Assembly (NCBI GenBank): GCA_022747635.1
Contig: JAKTNV010000024.1
Coordinates: 3,626,665-3,690,664, forward strand
Reading direction: 5' to 3'
From: Hetaerina americana
Taxonomy: Eukaryota; Arthropoda; Insecta; Odonata; Calopterygidae
Length of the DNA stretch: 64,000 bases
Shown here: positions 51,300 to 63,107 of the stretch, one piece after another
How positions within the stretch are numbered: position 1 is the first letter of the stretch
How the letters are laid out: every line of letters begins with the position of its first letter
Translations under genes and position numbers: made by a program
The notes under the pieces: generated by a model
Databases searched by the model: none
Told to the model about the DNA's origin: nothing
The model's input: the letters and a program-made list of their open reading frames with translations, nothing else

Positions 51300-52295
51300 T
51301 TTGCTTTTCAGTATAATGCTCTTTACACATTTCCCAGCGATTACCTATAAGTTCGATACCTTTTTTTGTTGCAAGAACTGTCTTGCTCCTCAAAATAGCT
51401 ATTTACTGCCGACATCACTTCTTCACGGTTGGAAAATCTCTGACCACCGAGCCATTTTTTCAAGTTTGCGGCCAGAAAATAATCCTAGGGGGCTAAATCT
51501 GGCGAATAGAGTGCATGAGATAGCAATTAAAACTTTAATTTAAGAATTTTGGTCTTGGCATCAACGGATTTGTAAGCCGGTGCATTGTCTTGATGAAACA
51601 ACATTGTCTTCAAAATCAAACCAAATGCAGCCGCTTTGGCTTGATTTCTTCTCTCCAACGTTGCAATAAGTTTGCATAATACTCGTCGTTGATAATTTAT
51701 CCTTTTTCAAGATAGTCAATGAAAAGTACCTTAACCACATCCTAAAAAACCGACGCCATGATGAAACCGATTGCCTGCAGATGAAGCGGTCTTCGCCTTC
51801 TTTGGAGTCAGTTCTCCCTTTTGAATCCATTGCTTTGATTGGCGTTTTGTCTCGGGTGTGAAGTAATGGAAGTGAAGTGCCTATTATGTCTGCTAACTCG
51901 CGCACTTTCAGCCGACGATAATCTAGTATCACTTTGTGGATTTCCTTCACCGTTTCTGGAGTCGTCACCTCATTTCGTCGACCAACGCGATATGCGTCTT
52001 GACAGCTCCTACGGCCTCGTTTAAACTCTGCTATCCAATATTTTACCGTTGTAAACGAAGGAGTAGACTCCCCCAGAGTGGAATCCAGTTCAGCTTTTAT
52101 ATTGGCTGGGATGACGCCTTTCAAATAAAAGTATTGTGTCACATAACGATTACCAATTTCTCCATTTTCACAAATTCACTGAAAAGTTCACTATTAATGG
52201 TTGCCGAACAAATACTAAACAACGTGGCGTCTTCAAATTTGAAACATATTCTTTACAGACTTTAATATATTAATATTTTTCAAACAACTACCCTC
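51300..52295 (-). mobile_element. Decayed mariner element (second lineage)
   Basis: A minus-strand mariner remnant of the SETMAR-like lineage. The 5' side near 52295 (TGTTTGAAAAATATT) looks like the old terminal repeat and leader of the family. No matching repeat is visible at the left end near 51300, so that end is decayed or truncated. An internal deletion removes the middle of the transposase. Confidence 0.8.
51330..52160 (-). pseudogene. Mariner transposase pseudogene lacking the first catalytic region
   Basis: Reading on the minus strand, IGNRYVTQYFYLKGV and PANIKAELDSTLGES give the N-terminal helix-turn-helix (open frame 52142 downward), followed by FTTVKYWIAEFKRGR, NEVTTPETVKEIHK and VRELADIIGTS. 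The sequence then jumps near 51860 directly to QSKQWIQKGELTPKKAK in another frame, deleting the segment with the first catalytic Asp. LFHQDNAPAYKS (second Asp) is at about 51570-51603. SPDLAP is followed by a stop where Ser or Cys is expected, then DYFLAANLKKWLGGQRF (third Asp present). The original start codon is out of frame by one base. Confidence 0.88.
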
Positions 52296-52560
52296 ATCTC
52301 TCATCAGGCCGGGCACTTCTGGGACCATTCTCGTATTTCGTTATGCTCTTTTCTAACTAGTCTAATATCAAAATTATGATGATTCTTTTGGTATTATTAT
52401 TTATATATTCTCGATAAACTAATCGTACGAGCACAACTTGCAACAAGCAAGGTTATCTACGCATGATGTTTGGTGAAAGTGGTTCACCGCATTTACGAAT
52501 ATATTGATTGGGTGATGTCTCCGAAAGTTTTGAACCACTAAGTGAAATTCTGTCGAGGCT
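52296..52560. other. Unassigned noncoding DNA
   Basis: A short spacer between the mariner remnant and a GC-rich island. Nothing is recognised. Confidence 0.35.
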
Positions 52561-53130
52561 ACTTTTAACGTCGCCCACTGTAGAAACGTTTTTCTTGTAA
52601 TGGTCTATTTTCACTGGCTTCATAGCCCATCCATCTACGGAAAGAGAAGGGAATCCCCATAGTCCCTCTACATTTCATATTTGGGCTTCTCCCTCGTCTT
52701 TTTCTCCCCTTGCCGATTACCGTCTCCCACCCCCTTCCTTGCCTCACATCTCCCATCCACCCCACCCCCCCAATCTCCCGTCCGCCCTCCTGTTCCCACG
52801 CGCACGGCTTCTTTTTCAATCCTATTTCCCGCTCTTTTTTATCCGCAGCCAATCAAATCGCTTCTCCGCGAGGGTATCCCCGGGCCCGATTTCCTGATTT
52901 TTGAGGCTAAACTACATCATCGCCCGATTCTTATATTCTATCTCCGGAAAACTACCATTCCACTGGGGGAAGGTGGAGGGACGAGAGGGATGGGGGTATA
53001 AATTGTGCGAGGGGAGGTCTAAAGGTGCGGAGGGGGAGGATGGATCGTCGCCATGGTGGAGGGAGGGGAAGGAGGATGACGGTAAAAAGCGAGGGCCCCA
53101 CGGGAGGCTAGGGGCGTCCGACGTGTAAGC
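52561..53130. other. GC-rich island, CT-rich then GA-rich
   Basis: The plus strand is C/T-rich at about 52690-52860 and switches to G/A-rich at about 52965-53110. Frames of 64-106 codons open on both strands with low-complexity products. No domain. Confidence 0.4.
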
Positions 53131-55426
53131 TGATGGAGTCGAGCATCCGGTGCCATTCTTACGTCCGTTTGGCGACGAATCCTCCAGACATTTGGTTCTT
53201 CCTTAGCTCCAGTCTTCAGCTTAAGCCCACGTGCTGAACGGCGACCTTCCGGCGTCTAATGAACTTTTGCTATTTTTTTCCATCATTCAGTTTGTTAGAG
53301 TTAATGACAATCCATAAGCTCCATTTTTACCATTTATTTAAATAATTATATCATTGGAATAGCCTTAAATAATTTTATATCATAGTGAAGATTTTTGTCA
53401 GCCAGGATTTCATTAATTATCATAAATTAATCACATAATTCCCAACTGAGAAGCATATAAAATAATGTGACAAGGGCTTCTCTGTCTCATATGCAGTTAC
53501 ATTAAAAGGTCACGCTAATAATCATAGAAATCAATACCTCCGCTCATAAACGATTGCTCGTTCACGGGCAATTTACACAATATTTAGGATTTTGTCTAAA
53601 TTAGGAGTAGGATTCGACCATATAAAATGTGCGTCAAGGTACGTTTGTGGTATAAAAAATGGGAAATTGGCATTAATAACGACATACGAGTGCGTCGGAT
53701 CATGTTAAGTTATTATAAACTAGTCAGGTAAGTCTAAATCAAATTTTACCTTCCACCATTAATGCACGCACATACCTTAGACTCTGATAATTTAAAAATG
53801 TTGGTTTCAACAGATTGGTTATTGGGAAGTGAAGTAAATACAGTAAGAAAAGGTGCCATATCTCGTTTGCTTAGCAACCAGTGGAATATGTTGCAAAGTT
53901 TTAGGATCCATTGGTAAGATTATCAATTAGAGATTTGATAGGATTTGCAGTAGATCCACAAGTTTATGACAAAAATGTGCCATGAGTCAAACGTATCAAT
54001 TGATTTTATGGCACAAAGAGGGCAAGCGAAACAAATACAAATACACGGTACAAATACAAATTACTTTTTTGAGAGAATAATTGGAGTACCCCAATATATC
54101 AACTTATTTGACCTGTCAAACAAAATTTATAAATTAATTGCGGACGTTATCTGAAATGTGGTGTATGAGTACTACATTGTACATCTCGCTACTAACCGTA
54201 CATATTACTACAGAAGATTTATAGAAAAGCAGAAATAATCCATCTTGAAAATTGGTATAGTGCCATGGGAAACTATTTCTACAAAATACTAATCAAAGCC
54301 AAATTTTTCCTCATTTTACTTGGGTCCTGGGACTTGTTTCCTGGTTATTTTATCTCAATTCGTAGTATTTATTTTTTACAGAATTGAACGTATAATTGTG
54401 TACTTCTCACTATACGGTTAATATAATCCTGTTTTCCTCCCTTTACAAGACGGGAAATAAAACTTTCTTCGCGAAGTCAAGTTAAAATCCTCCCCAGAAG
54501 GCGATATGACAAAATAATTTCCTTATATTTTGTATATTATGTTAGCTGGTTTTTCATTTTGTCAAACATCTGATTGCAATATTTACGGCAAATGAAACTC
54601 TAAGTGCAACAAAAGGCTATACGGTATATGATAAAATATACTAAATAACGGGGCTCATGTTTGTGTTGGAACAAAGGAGAGAGCCTAAATTAATTTATTC
54701 TCACTACCTGAGATGTTAGATTTTCATCTTATTAATTTGCTATTTGATGAAAAAGTATCAAAAAACTTTGAGTGTATAATAACATTAATGATTTATGTGT
54801 TCATATTACCAAAGAGTAATGTACGAGGACAAGATTCGTGGTAGGGATATTAAGTCACCATCCATTTAGGCAACTCGTGATTATTATTACTATTTTATAG
54901 CACTTTATTTTTGGATAATTTGAATTATGGTACGTGACAATTTTTCTGCCAATATAGTGACGAATAAGGAGGGGAAAAATATTTATTTTATCGATCCGCT
55001 TGGCAGTTAATTTCCCTTAACTAATCGTCGTCTACAAATTTAATGTTTGGATTATTCCATCATATCAGTTTTAATTTTACAGGTATACTTTTTTTTTTAA
55101 TTGTTTAAATCATGCATATATCTTTATGATTACAATAGTTTAAAACCAAGGATTTCCATTACTTTTCACTATAGTGGCAGCTTTTCTACGGGTCATAATT
55201 TCCTAAATTAGGCCCTTTTGCGTTGGGTCGTAAATTCTTGACGTGTTTATTAGATGAGGTAAGCCAAATAAAAATAGCACTTCGTCTTAATTCTTGCATC
55301 CTTTTATTACCATGCACCGTTCGTTGAAAACAAATGTTTCTAAATGTATCTCAGTAGTGGTTCCTTATTTGCTTTCCTCATGATATTTTGATTTCCAATT
55401 GTCACAATTCTAACATACCACACGTT
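53131..55426. other. Unassigned AT-rich noncoding DNA
   Basis: About 2.3 kb without a recognised feature. A short direct repeat of ACAAATACAAAT occurs near 54030-54060. Confidence 0.4.
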
Positions 55427-55740
55427 GAGGTGGATCGAGATGGTGCGGAGGCTAACGTACTGGCCTCCTACCCTGAGGGTGCGGGTTCAAATCCCGGCGG
55501 TGTTGAATATTTTTCAGAGGTATTTCGATCCCTACTTGAGGTGCTTTGTGGAGGGCACTTTGAGTGAGTACGCCGTCCGTCGGAAGGGACGTTAAACTGC
55601 GGACCCCTTGGCGCCTTTCGTAAAGAGTAGGCAAATGCCGACACCGGGTTTCTCTCCACCCTTCATCCTTTCCTGTCCATCCCCTATGGCGCAAATGACC
55701 TTAGCTGTCGGTCGCCTCCCCTAAAAACTACTACTACTAT
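55427..55740 (+). mobile_element. tRNA-derived SINE, near full length
   Basis: The head GAGGTGGATCGAGATGGTGC is followed by an A-box-like TGGTGCGGAGGCTAACG and a well kept B box GCGGGTTCAAATCCCG (about 55483-55498). The body has CGATCCCTACTTGAGG, CGCCGTCCGTCGGAAGG, GTTAAACTGCGGACC, TTGGCGCCTTTCG and GGGTTTCTCTCCACCC, and the tail ends in CCTAAAAACTACTACTACTA. The (ACT)n tail and intact promoter boxes make this the best preserved SINE here. The copy at 26551-26846 is its degraded relative. Target-site duplications are not obvious. Confidence 0.9.
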
Positions 55741-56229
55741 ACGCTGTAGGATGTATTTGTCAACTTTTCCCCTAACCTTATTCCGGCGCATTATTTTTCG
55801 AATTAAATTAGTTGTCCAAATCTCTGAGTAAGTAAACTTTGAATTTTTTTCGATCTATATTTCAGTGTACTACTATCGGTTTCGACGCATGGGTGATATA
55901 ATCAGGTATGATGCCTATGCATTGAACTGGTAACGGTGAAATAAAATGGAGTGTAACAAAATACAAAATAGAAAAATAGACAAACTATCTGAATATATAT
56001 ATATATATATATAGAATGAATATCACAAGTTGCATATTTATATATCCCAGGCATTTATTTACATTTTCTGTTATGAATTCATCGAAAGCAAATGCAAATC
56101 GACTTCTTTTTCTTTCCTTAGAATTACATGCATGTGTGTGAGCTTACCGCTGGCATCACGTCAAACGGGACCATGCAGCAGATTTGTCCTGAGGTGAAGA
56201 CATATTCAGAAACTTTTTCGTTCTAAACC
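55741..56229. other. Unassigned DNA with a short AT microsatellite
   Basis: Contains about ten AT units at 55993-56013. Otherwise nothing is recognised. Confidence 0.5.
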
Positions 56230-56800
56230 TTGTTCCTATCTCTTTTGCATCATTCCATCTTTCTCTCTCGTCCAGTCACTTCCACCCTCTTTGCTCCATC
56301 CATATTTCTCCCTTCCTTTTTACCCGAGCTGTTCCGGGGCGTTAACGGACTCAAAACTGCTCCTCTGGGGAGAATGCAGAGCGCTCTCATATCATCCAAA
56401 CTGTGTGTTCCTCTCCTTGCCTCCCACGTTACATCAACCACCGTCCATTTTCCCTTTTCCTTCACGGTCCGTTTCTGTTCCTGTGTGTGTGTGTGTGTGT
56501 TTGTCGTAAAGTACGCTACCAATCCTCTACCTTTACCCCTTACTCCCTTCGTTTTCCTCCGTCGGACTCCCTTGGGGGCTGGTAGAAAGTGGAATGGGAC
56601 GAAAGGATTAGGATGCATAAGGGTGATTTCTTATCCATCCCACAGGTCAACGCACATCTGTACCTTTCTACTCTTCACGTCCTCACTTGGGAGTTTACCC
56701 TATCGAGCGATTATGATGACTACTTCCACTTTTGGGTTACACAGTTCCCAGACTAGGGTTTTGGGTATTTGGGTTACAGGGAAGTTACATCTGTAGATCA
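56230..56800. other. CT-rich GC island with a (GT)n tract
   Basis: C/T-biased on the plus strand, with a (TG)10-type tract at 56482-56501. The 188-codon plus frame and the 122-codon antisense frame cover the same bases and show no domain, so I treat both as composition artefacts. Confidence 0.4.
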
Positions 56801-57500
56801 CGCTGAACGTCGAAACCCGGGTCGTTTCGTAATAAATTTTCTGTGGAATCACAAAAATATTAATTTTTAATTTCTATTGGTGAACTAGCATGAGCTGGTG
56901 GGGCAGGGGATAGATGGAATATTGTAAACGGTAAGGTGCAGAGTAAAATGTAATTTTGGGGATGAGGAGGAAAGTGGGAAGATAGGAGGGGAGTAGAAAA
57001 ATGTTTCTGTGGTTCGTCAGTGATTAAAACAAGTCTCAATAGCCCAGTTACTCTTTTCGCTAAAACCTTTACGTTTTCTATTCTCGTGAGTCTCAAAAGC
57101 TCAAGATATGTATACCATATATCTTCAGTTTTAGGACCTCATGGCGTTTTTCTTATGAATTGTTTTTTTACCTGCAAACGTATGTTTTACATGGTAAAGA
57201 GACATTTTGGCGAAAATATGTATAGCCACTAGAAGATTAAATTTTTCATGACTTTTTAATAATGGTTAACAATTGACGTTGAATATCACGAAGACGATAA
57301 GAATCCACATTTCGTGCAACCCATCCAGAGTAAAATATTTTCTTCAATCAGGCACATCATCTCAACCGTCAATGAGACCTTTAACACGAGAATTGCAATG
57401 TATATCTTGAGCCATGGCAACACTTAGTGCTTTAGGCGCCACCTGACGTTTCCATGTAAAAATTTGGCCCTTTTAACGCTAACTTTCCTCAGAACATTTT
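56801..57500. other. Unassigned noncoding DNA
   Basis: No gene. The last part probably holds the decayed left end and leader of the adjoining mariner, but I could not find a left terminal repeat. Confidence 0.35.
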
Positions 57501-58687
57501 ATTATTTGATCATAACTTGTGTTATTTACAGTGACTCGAAAATTTTGTCCCAGCGAAAAAATTGAGTTAACTTGTGAACACTTTCGTGCGAGGATTTTTT
57601 ACAACTTTCGACGTGGATTATCAAGACAGGAGTTCATCGATCAACTTACTTCCACTTTTGGCGATAAAGCCCCATTTGATGCCACTGTAAAACGCTGGTA
57701 TAGCGAATTCCATCATTGCCGCCGTTCGCTCAGCGATGAAAGTCGTGAAGGCCGTCCGAAATCAGTTGTTGTGCCAAAAAACATTGATGCTGTCCAAGAA
57801 CTAGCAAAGGAAGACCGTCATGTGACATATAGTCAGAATTAGGCATCATTGAGGCAGGATTTGGAATTAGTATGACGAGCATCAATAAGATACTGCGCGA
57901 GCATTTAGCTTTGAAAAAAATTTGTTCGAGTTGGATCCCGCATAATTTTACAAAAGCTCAAAAAGATTCTCGTTCCAATTGTTGAAAAGAAATGCTCAAT
58001 AAATACAATCCCGATGCATTAAAATCTGTGTTTAACATTTAAAAATGTCACTAATCTTACATCTATGCGTATTTGCCGAAACAAAACGGCAATGTACTGT
58101 ATGAGTATTCCTAAGACGAGCAAAATCCGACAAAAGTGATTCGTGCACGAAGTACATCGAAGCAAATGATCGCCTATTTATTCGGAATAACTGAACATGT
58201 GACAACCGTACTGTTAGAGCAACGTAGATCCGTGAATTCTCTTTTGTACACGAGCAATTGTTTGCCAGAAATCCTTGGTAAAATACGGAAAAAGAAGCGG
58301 CACCCAATGATCATTCTTCATCATGATAATGCAAGCTCTCACAGATCGGCTGAAACAACTACCTATTGGTTGGCCAAAACGTCGAATTGATTGGTCATTA
58401 TCCGTACAGCCCTGATTTAGCACCAATGACTTCTTTAATTCCGGTTTATCTAGAAAAAATTGCGTTGCCAACGTTTTTCGGCTCTGAAGAAGCCGTTGAT
58501 GTATTCAAAAATCATGTTTTGGAGGTACCTCAATCGGAGTGGAAAAAGTGTACGAAAATTGGTTAGGAGCGCATGCACAAGTATATTATTATGATGAAGA
58601 ATACTTAGAAAAACAATCAAGCCATTTTTAACGAGAAATGATCGTATTTTAATTATTAGGCTAGAAATATAAATAGGAATCCTCGTA
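57501..58687 (+). mobile_element. Decayed mariner element (third lineage)
   Basis: A plus-strand mariner remnant with coding similarity from about 57545. The right terminal repeat candidate is 58659-58687 (GGCTAGAAATATAAATAGG followed by AATCCTCGTA). The left terminal repeat is not recognisable. Confidence 0.8.
57519..58600 (+). pseudogene. Mariner transposase pseudogene, first catalytic Asp lost
   Basis: Frame 57519-57842 has the N-terminal helix-turn-helix: KIELTCEHFRARIFYNFRRG, LSRQEFIDQLTSTFGD, TVKRWYSEFHHCRRSLSDE, then REGRPKSVVVPKNIDAVQEL. After a stop, similarity continues through ICSSWIPHNFTKAQK (near 57920) and EMLNKYNP (about 57987). The usual TGDES block with the first catalytic Asp is replaced by a decayed sequence with a stop near 58040. 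Then come VIRARSTSKQMIAYLFG (58136 onward), IILHHDNASSH (second Asp, about 58310) and SPDLAP. One base is missing near 58424, just before the third-Asp codon, so that the sequence reads PMT rather than PND. EEAVDVFKNHVLEVPQSEWK follows. Multiple breaks make it dead. Confidence 0.88.
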
Positions 58688-59299
58688 ACTAAATTTTCCT
58701 ACTCCCCTCCGAGAAGTCAAAAACTTCCACTCTCTTCCTCTCTTATCTAAAATTCTCCATCATTTCCTGAAGCCATACCGTCCCACAGTATCTCCCCAGC
58801 CATCCTTAACATATTCTATTTCCTCCATGCTTCATATAAATATAGCCTTTTGTTTCCCTTCGCTTTGCCATCGTTTTAATTTTCCAAATCAAAAATTGTT
58901 CATAATTTTTCACTCCATCCAACTCAATCTCTCGGACCTTCTCCAGATCCATATCTTGAATGGCGACGGACTTCTTCCATATCCTCCATATTGTCAATGT
59001 TTACGACCTTTGGACGGTTACATTCCTTTATAAGGTATCAGCTAACCACCTATTTACTTCCATCATCATTTTTCTTCAAAATGTCGACCTCGAAAAATCT
59101 CCTTTCCACGTAGTAATTCGCCTCAGCCCGTTTGCAGTTATTTAAATCTCACTACAGAAATAAATAGGCTTGACCATCTTCTTCCCTTATGCTCTCTTTT
59201 TTTCCCACTCTTATGTTAATATTTACTTTCCTGTTTCTCAAACTTCTCATTTTTATCGCTTCGTTAATTGATTACTAAAATACTATGATTTGAGATTTT
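58688..59299. other. Unassigned noncoding DNA
   Basis: No recognised feature. The short frames at 58806-59145 on both strands lack domains. Confidence 0.4.
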
Positions 59300-60055
59300 T
59301 GACCAATTGACCCTTAGTGGTAGAAAAGGGTGGCGTAAGGCATGAATGTGGGACCAGCTTTTATGTAGCTAAAGCTGATTTATGCCTACCATTGAAGGAT
59401 TTACTTCCCCACATGGTATTGGTTCCGGATGGATCGAGCCAGTTGAAGAGGGAAAATACGGAGTTACTCGAACCTCCATGGGAATTTAGGAAGGCCAGGG
59501 CAAGGAGGAGGGGCGCGTGAAAAGGGTCGAAGCAATAGGTGAAAACTAACCCACCACCTTTTCATTTTTCCCTTCCGCATAAGCGTATATCTCAAGTCGA
59601 CGAAGCATTCTGGGCATTTGCAATTCGAAACCTCACCCCGGATCTCCGCTGGGCTGTGAATGGATTAAGGAAGGGAGGGGCAGGGGTGGTCGCATACCCT
59701 TCCGTGGCGGAGGTTAAGAAATGTTTAGGGCTTGAGGGAAGAAGAGGGAGAAATTCGAAGATGAACGGAGTGTGGGTTACGGAGCGAGATTGGGTGGATA
59801 TAGCTGGCCGAAGGGGAGGAAGCTAAGGAGGATGGTTTTTTCCTCGCGCAAAGAAAGCATATATCATGAACGGAGAAATCCCCGAGGAGCCTTTATCTTT
59901 ATTCCTTTCTTCACCCTCCAGCCCGTCTTCCATATTCTCACTCTTTCTTCCCTTTCTTTGCTCTCCCTTACACCCCCTCTTTATGACTCTTTTCTGCACT
60001 CCTCAGGACTCAGGCCTTGCTACCTTTCCTTACTGGGAAGGGTATGAGTGGGATT
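59300..60055. other. GC-rich segment with open plus-strand frames
   Basis: Plus frames at 59317-59520 and 59539-59826 have more mixed composition than other islands (for example HECGTSFYVAKADLCLPLKD), and the right part (59880-60030) is CT-rich. I recognise no domain, start context or splice structure that would make these exons. A decayed gene or repeat is possible. Confidence 0.3.
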
Positions 60056-62265
60056 AATGCTTTTGATTCAGTGAAATTTGGGCAACTTTTATCTTACCTC
60101 TCATTTTAACGGTTGCCTCTAGACAGTTAAATTCGATAAGTCAGAATCGGAATCACAACTCTAAAGTTGAAATCCAGAGTATATGTATTTTCGTATGAAG
60201 GTAATAATTAAATAACTCGAAGTATATCGCAGTCAGCACCATATAGTTATGGAAATAGCATCCGAGGAGTCGTTAAGTCTGTGTAAAAATAAGCATGGAA
60301 TGATTCCTATTAATATTAATAAATTGTTATGAAGCTAATGTATTAATAGAGGTGTAAACATATCCTTACATGTACACACGTGGGTATAAACACTCACATG
60401 TACGTACGCATATATAGGAACAAAATTTTATGAACACGACTGTATACTTCTCAATGAAATACACAATGTCTTATATAACACAAACCCACAAACGCACTCC
60501 TTCTGACCGATTCGGAAATTTTGCGGCCGTGGCCGTCATCTTGCGGCAAGAGGGATTCCATGATCGCAGAAAATTTGAAAGTATTACTCGTATAAGGCTA
60601 ATGGGTGGAGCTAACAGGTACTCTTAAATTTTATATATCGTGGGAAAAAACTTTTTAATTAATGAAGATATGGTTGAAAAAAGGTACTTCATCACTGCAT
60701 TGTGGGAGAATGTTTTTCTCATCTAACATATAGTAATTGAGTTCATCTTCCCCTTTTGTTGGGTCAACGTTCATGCTTTCCTTTTAGTGAATTTCAAAAT
60801 GTTGGTCAACCATTATAATACAGTGGGCAAATTAATTAAACAAATGAATCAGTAATGATATTAACCTTTTTATGGTTTGATAATTATTATGGCTAGAGTT
60901 TACGTAGTTCGGAAGCTTTTGCGACTCTGTGGGATTAAAAACGAATATTCTGGAGAAACTTCACGAAAACCAGTGTTTTTTTTTCTGATTGCCTGGTTAA
61001 CTTCTACTCTCAACTAAAGCAGTACTTCAATGGTTGACAGCATAAATTATTTCATGTGGCCACTCCCCACCTTAATCCATTTTCCGTGGCCTACGAAACA
61101 TCCCGTTTTTTTAGTCTAGGAGAAAATATATCTGCTGAGACCATATGATTTACAAAATGACAGCTACGTACTTTCCTATTAATTTGTTGAAAAAAATCTA
61201 AAGTCAAGAGCTAAAATTAAATGAAATTATTACTCGAATCGTCTCACAGAATATTTGATAACTCTGTTTATGCAAAAGAAAAGTTACGTTAAAAGGCCGA
61301 TCGAAATACGAAAATGGTGTTTTCTTCAGCGGCAGGTGCAGTTGCTAATACTAAAAGAATTACCGAAGTACGGCAAGCAAGTTATTACTCCACCTACCTT
61401 TTAATGATCACGTCCCTCATATGAAAGTGTTTAAGCTTTCAGATCGCGTTTTTATACGCAGTTGGTTAAATTCCCGTTGTATAGAACTTTATTATCCAAT
61501 GGGCCCCGCGAAAAAGCATTAAATAATTATTTTTTTTATTGCTTTGAGAAAAGCATTACGTATAAATAATGGTTAATATAGGCCTTTTTTACTTTTGTGA
61601 GCATAATATGAGACAATAGGGATAGCTGAGAAGCGCCAATGTTATGTACCTCCTCCAAATGACTATTATGGCGGTGTCTTTAGGAAAGATATGGATCTGA
61701 CCAATTTTTCACCAAGATGCTTCGTTTGTCATGAATTTTAGGGGAAGATAAAAATCAAATCCACGAGAATTTTGCTTTATTTAATAATTATAAATGGCCA
61801 GTGAGGGAGCAATGTTTTGAAATGGTATAGTGGCTGCAAATAGCTTGGTATTCCCGGGCGCTATTGTATGTTAAGAAAATACGTTTGGCATTTCAAGTCA
61901 GGGGCATCTACATTTAGTTTAACATAGCAAATCAAATTTATGGTTAAATTAATAGTGTTGAAAAACAACATTAACGTGACTCAATAATATAAACGGTACT
62001 ATTTAGTTAAGTTATATTTTTCAATGTTAGATAAAAACGCGTACCTATTATCTTAAATATTTTATTCGTCATATTTTCTAAAAATGCGAGTGTTACTATG
62101 TCCAATTTAATGTTGAAAATTTTTATTTGGATCATTTTTGTATGAATATAAGCTTATAACTTATGTAGCCTTTTCCTTTCTATGTTAACTCAAATAAAAA
62201 AACTGAAATTACTACCACAAAAATAATATTTCCGAATAATAATTGAAATAGGTAAGATAGAGGCC
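60056..62265. other. Unassigned AT-rich noncoding DNA
   Basis: About 2.2 kb with no recognised transposon, RNA or gene. Confidence 0.4.
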
Positions 62266-62465
62266 ACCTGAGCTAACTCTTAAGATCACACATTCAAGAG
62301 AAAGGGATCTATTCTTGTCCCTAACCCAATAATGAGTTATCAGAGAAGTCGCAATAACTAGCAATCCCGCGGCACAAGTTATAGTTGGGTTGGCTCAGAG
62401 GTATCACTAGGGATTTGAACCCGGTACCAGGAGCCTACTCTCTACCCACTAGTTTTCCATGCCCT
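62266..62465 (-). mobile_element. tRNA-derived SINE or tRNA pseudogene (third head type)
   Basis: Read on the minus strand: AAAACTAGTGGGTAGAGAG (A-box-like, about 62455-62437) and ACCGGGTTCAAATCCC (B box, about 62425-62410), followed by a body of unknown type (GAGCCAACCCAACT, TTGCTAGTTATTGCGAC). The promoter boxes are well kept and correctly spaced. The head differs from the 55.4-kb and 2.8-kb SINEs. The acceptor stem does not pair convincingly, so a working tRNA is unlikely. Confidence 0.6.
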
Positions 62466-62705
62466 GCTGATATTAACAGGTCATTTTTTCAGAATCAAGT
62501 ATGTAGTAATTAGGTTCATCTTTGGAAAGAGATTCAATGTGAAAATATTCCTCTCCTATTTTGGGAGTTCCGATCACTCAGTGTCAAGTTTAAATATTTT
62601 CACGCCTTAAAACCGAAAGTAGTTGATTTTTTTTCGGAGAAAAGTTGTAAAAAATTAAATACTATATATGGGTCTTCCGTTTGCGACGCCCATAAGAGCA
62701 TTCAC

Positions 62706-63107
62706 CTACCCCCTTCCTTTCCCCAGCCTCGGTTTTGTGCCATTTAGTGGATCCCTACGCCAGAGTAAACCAGCTAGACGACGTCCCCTTATGAGAGCGA
62801 TTACATTACCGAAGACACCTGCTTCGGATTTATCGAATGGATAATCCCTGCTACATTCTAAGTGCCTCCATAATTCCTCTTTTTTTAAGAGCATGACCAC
62901 GTCTCCGTACTCTATCCGCTTCAGCGTTGCGATCAGGTACGTGCTATGGGAGGCCATATGGCCAAATAACGTTTTAATCCGCAGTCCGACGTAATTCAAG
63001 TCACATAACGACACAGCCTTAGTAGATTTAGAGCTCGGGGTAACTGCCTCCAATAACCATGTTTTGAAACATGGGGCATGGAAGACTGGCGTCGTAACGT
63101 GATGAAA
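62706..63107 (-). CDS. Possible hypothetical open frame, unrecognised
   Basis: An open frame of about 133 codons on the minus strand (open upstream to a stop near 63108). The composition is balanced and unlike the CT-rich artefacts, including LCDLNYVGLRIKTLFGH, IEYGDVVMLLKKEELWRHLE and GRRLAGLLWRRDPLNGT. G+C is clearly higher than the flanks. There is no AUG near the frame start, so if real it would be an exon or a transposon scrap. I recognise no family, and chance is a serious alternative. Confidence 0.2.
   Translation of the reverse strand, partial: FHHVTTPVFHAPCFKTWLLEAVTPSSKSTKAVSLCDLNYVGLRIKTLFGHMASHSTYLIATLKRIEYGDVVMLLKKEELWRHLECSRDYPFDKSEAGVFGNVIALIRGRRLAGLLWRRDPLNGTKPRLGKGRG

Noticed and set aside
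56230..56796. 188-codon plus-strand frame
   Set aside because: CT-biased sequence containing a GT microsatellite, with a 122-codon antisense frame over the same bases; no domain.
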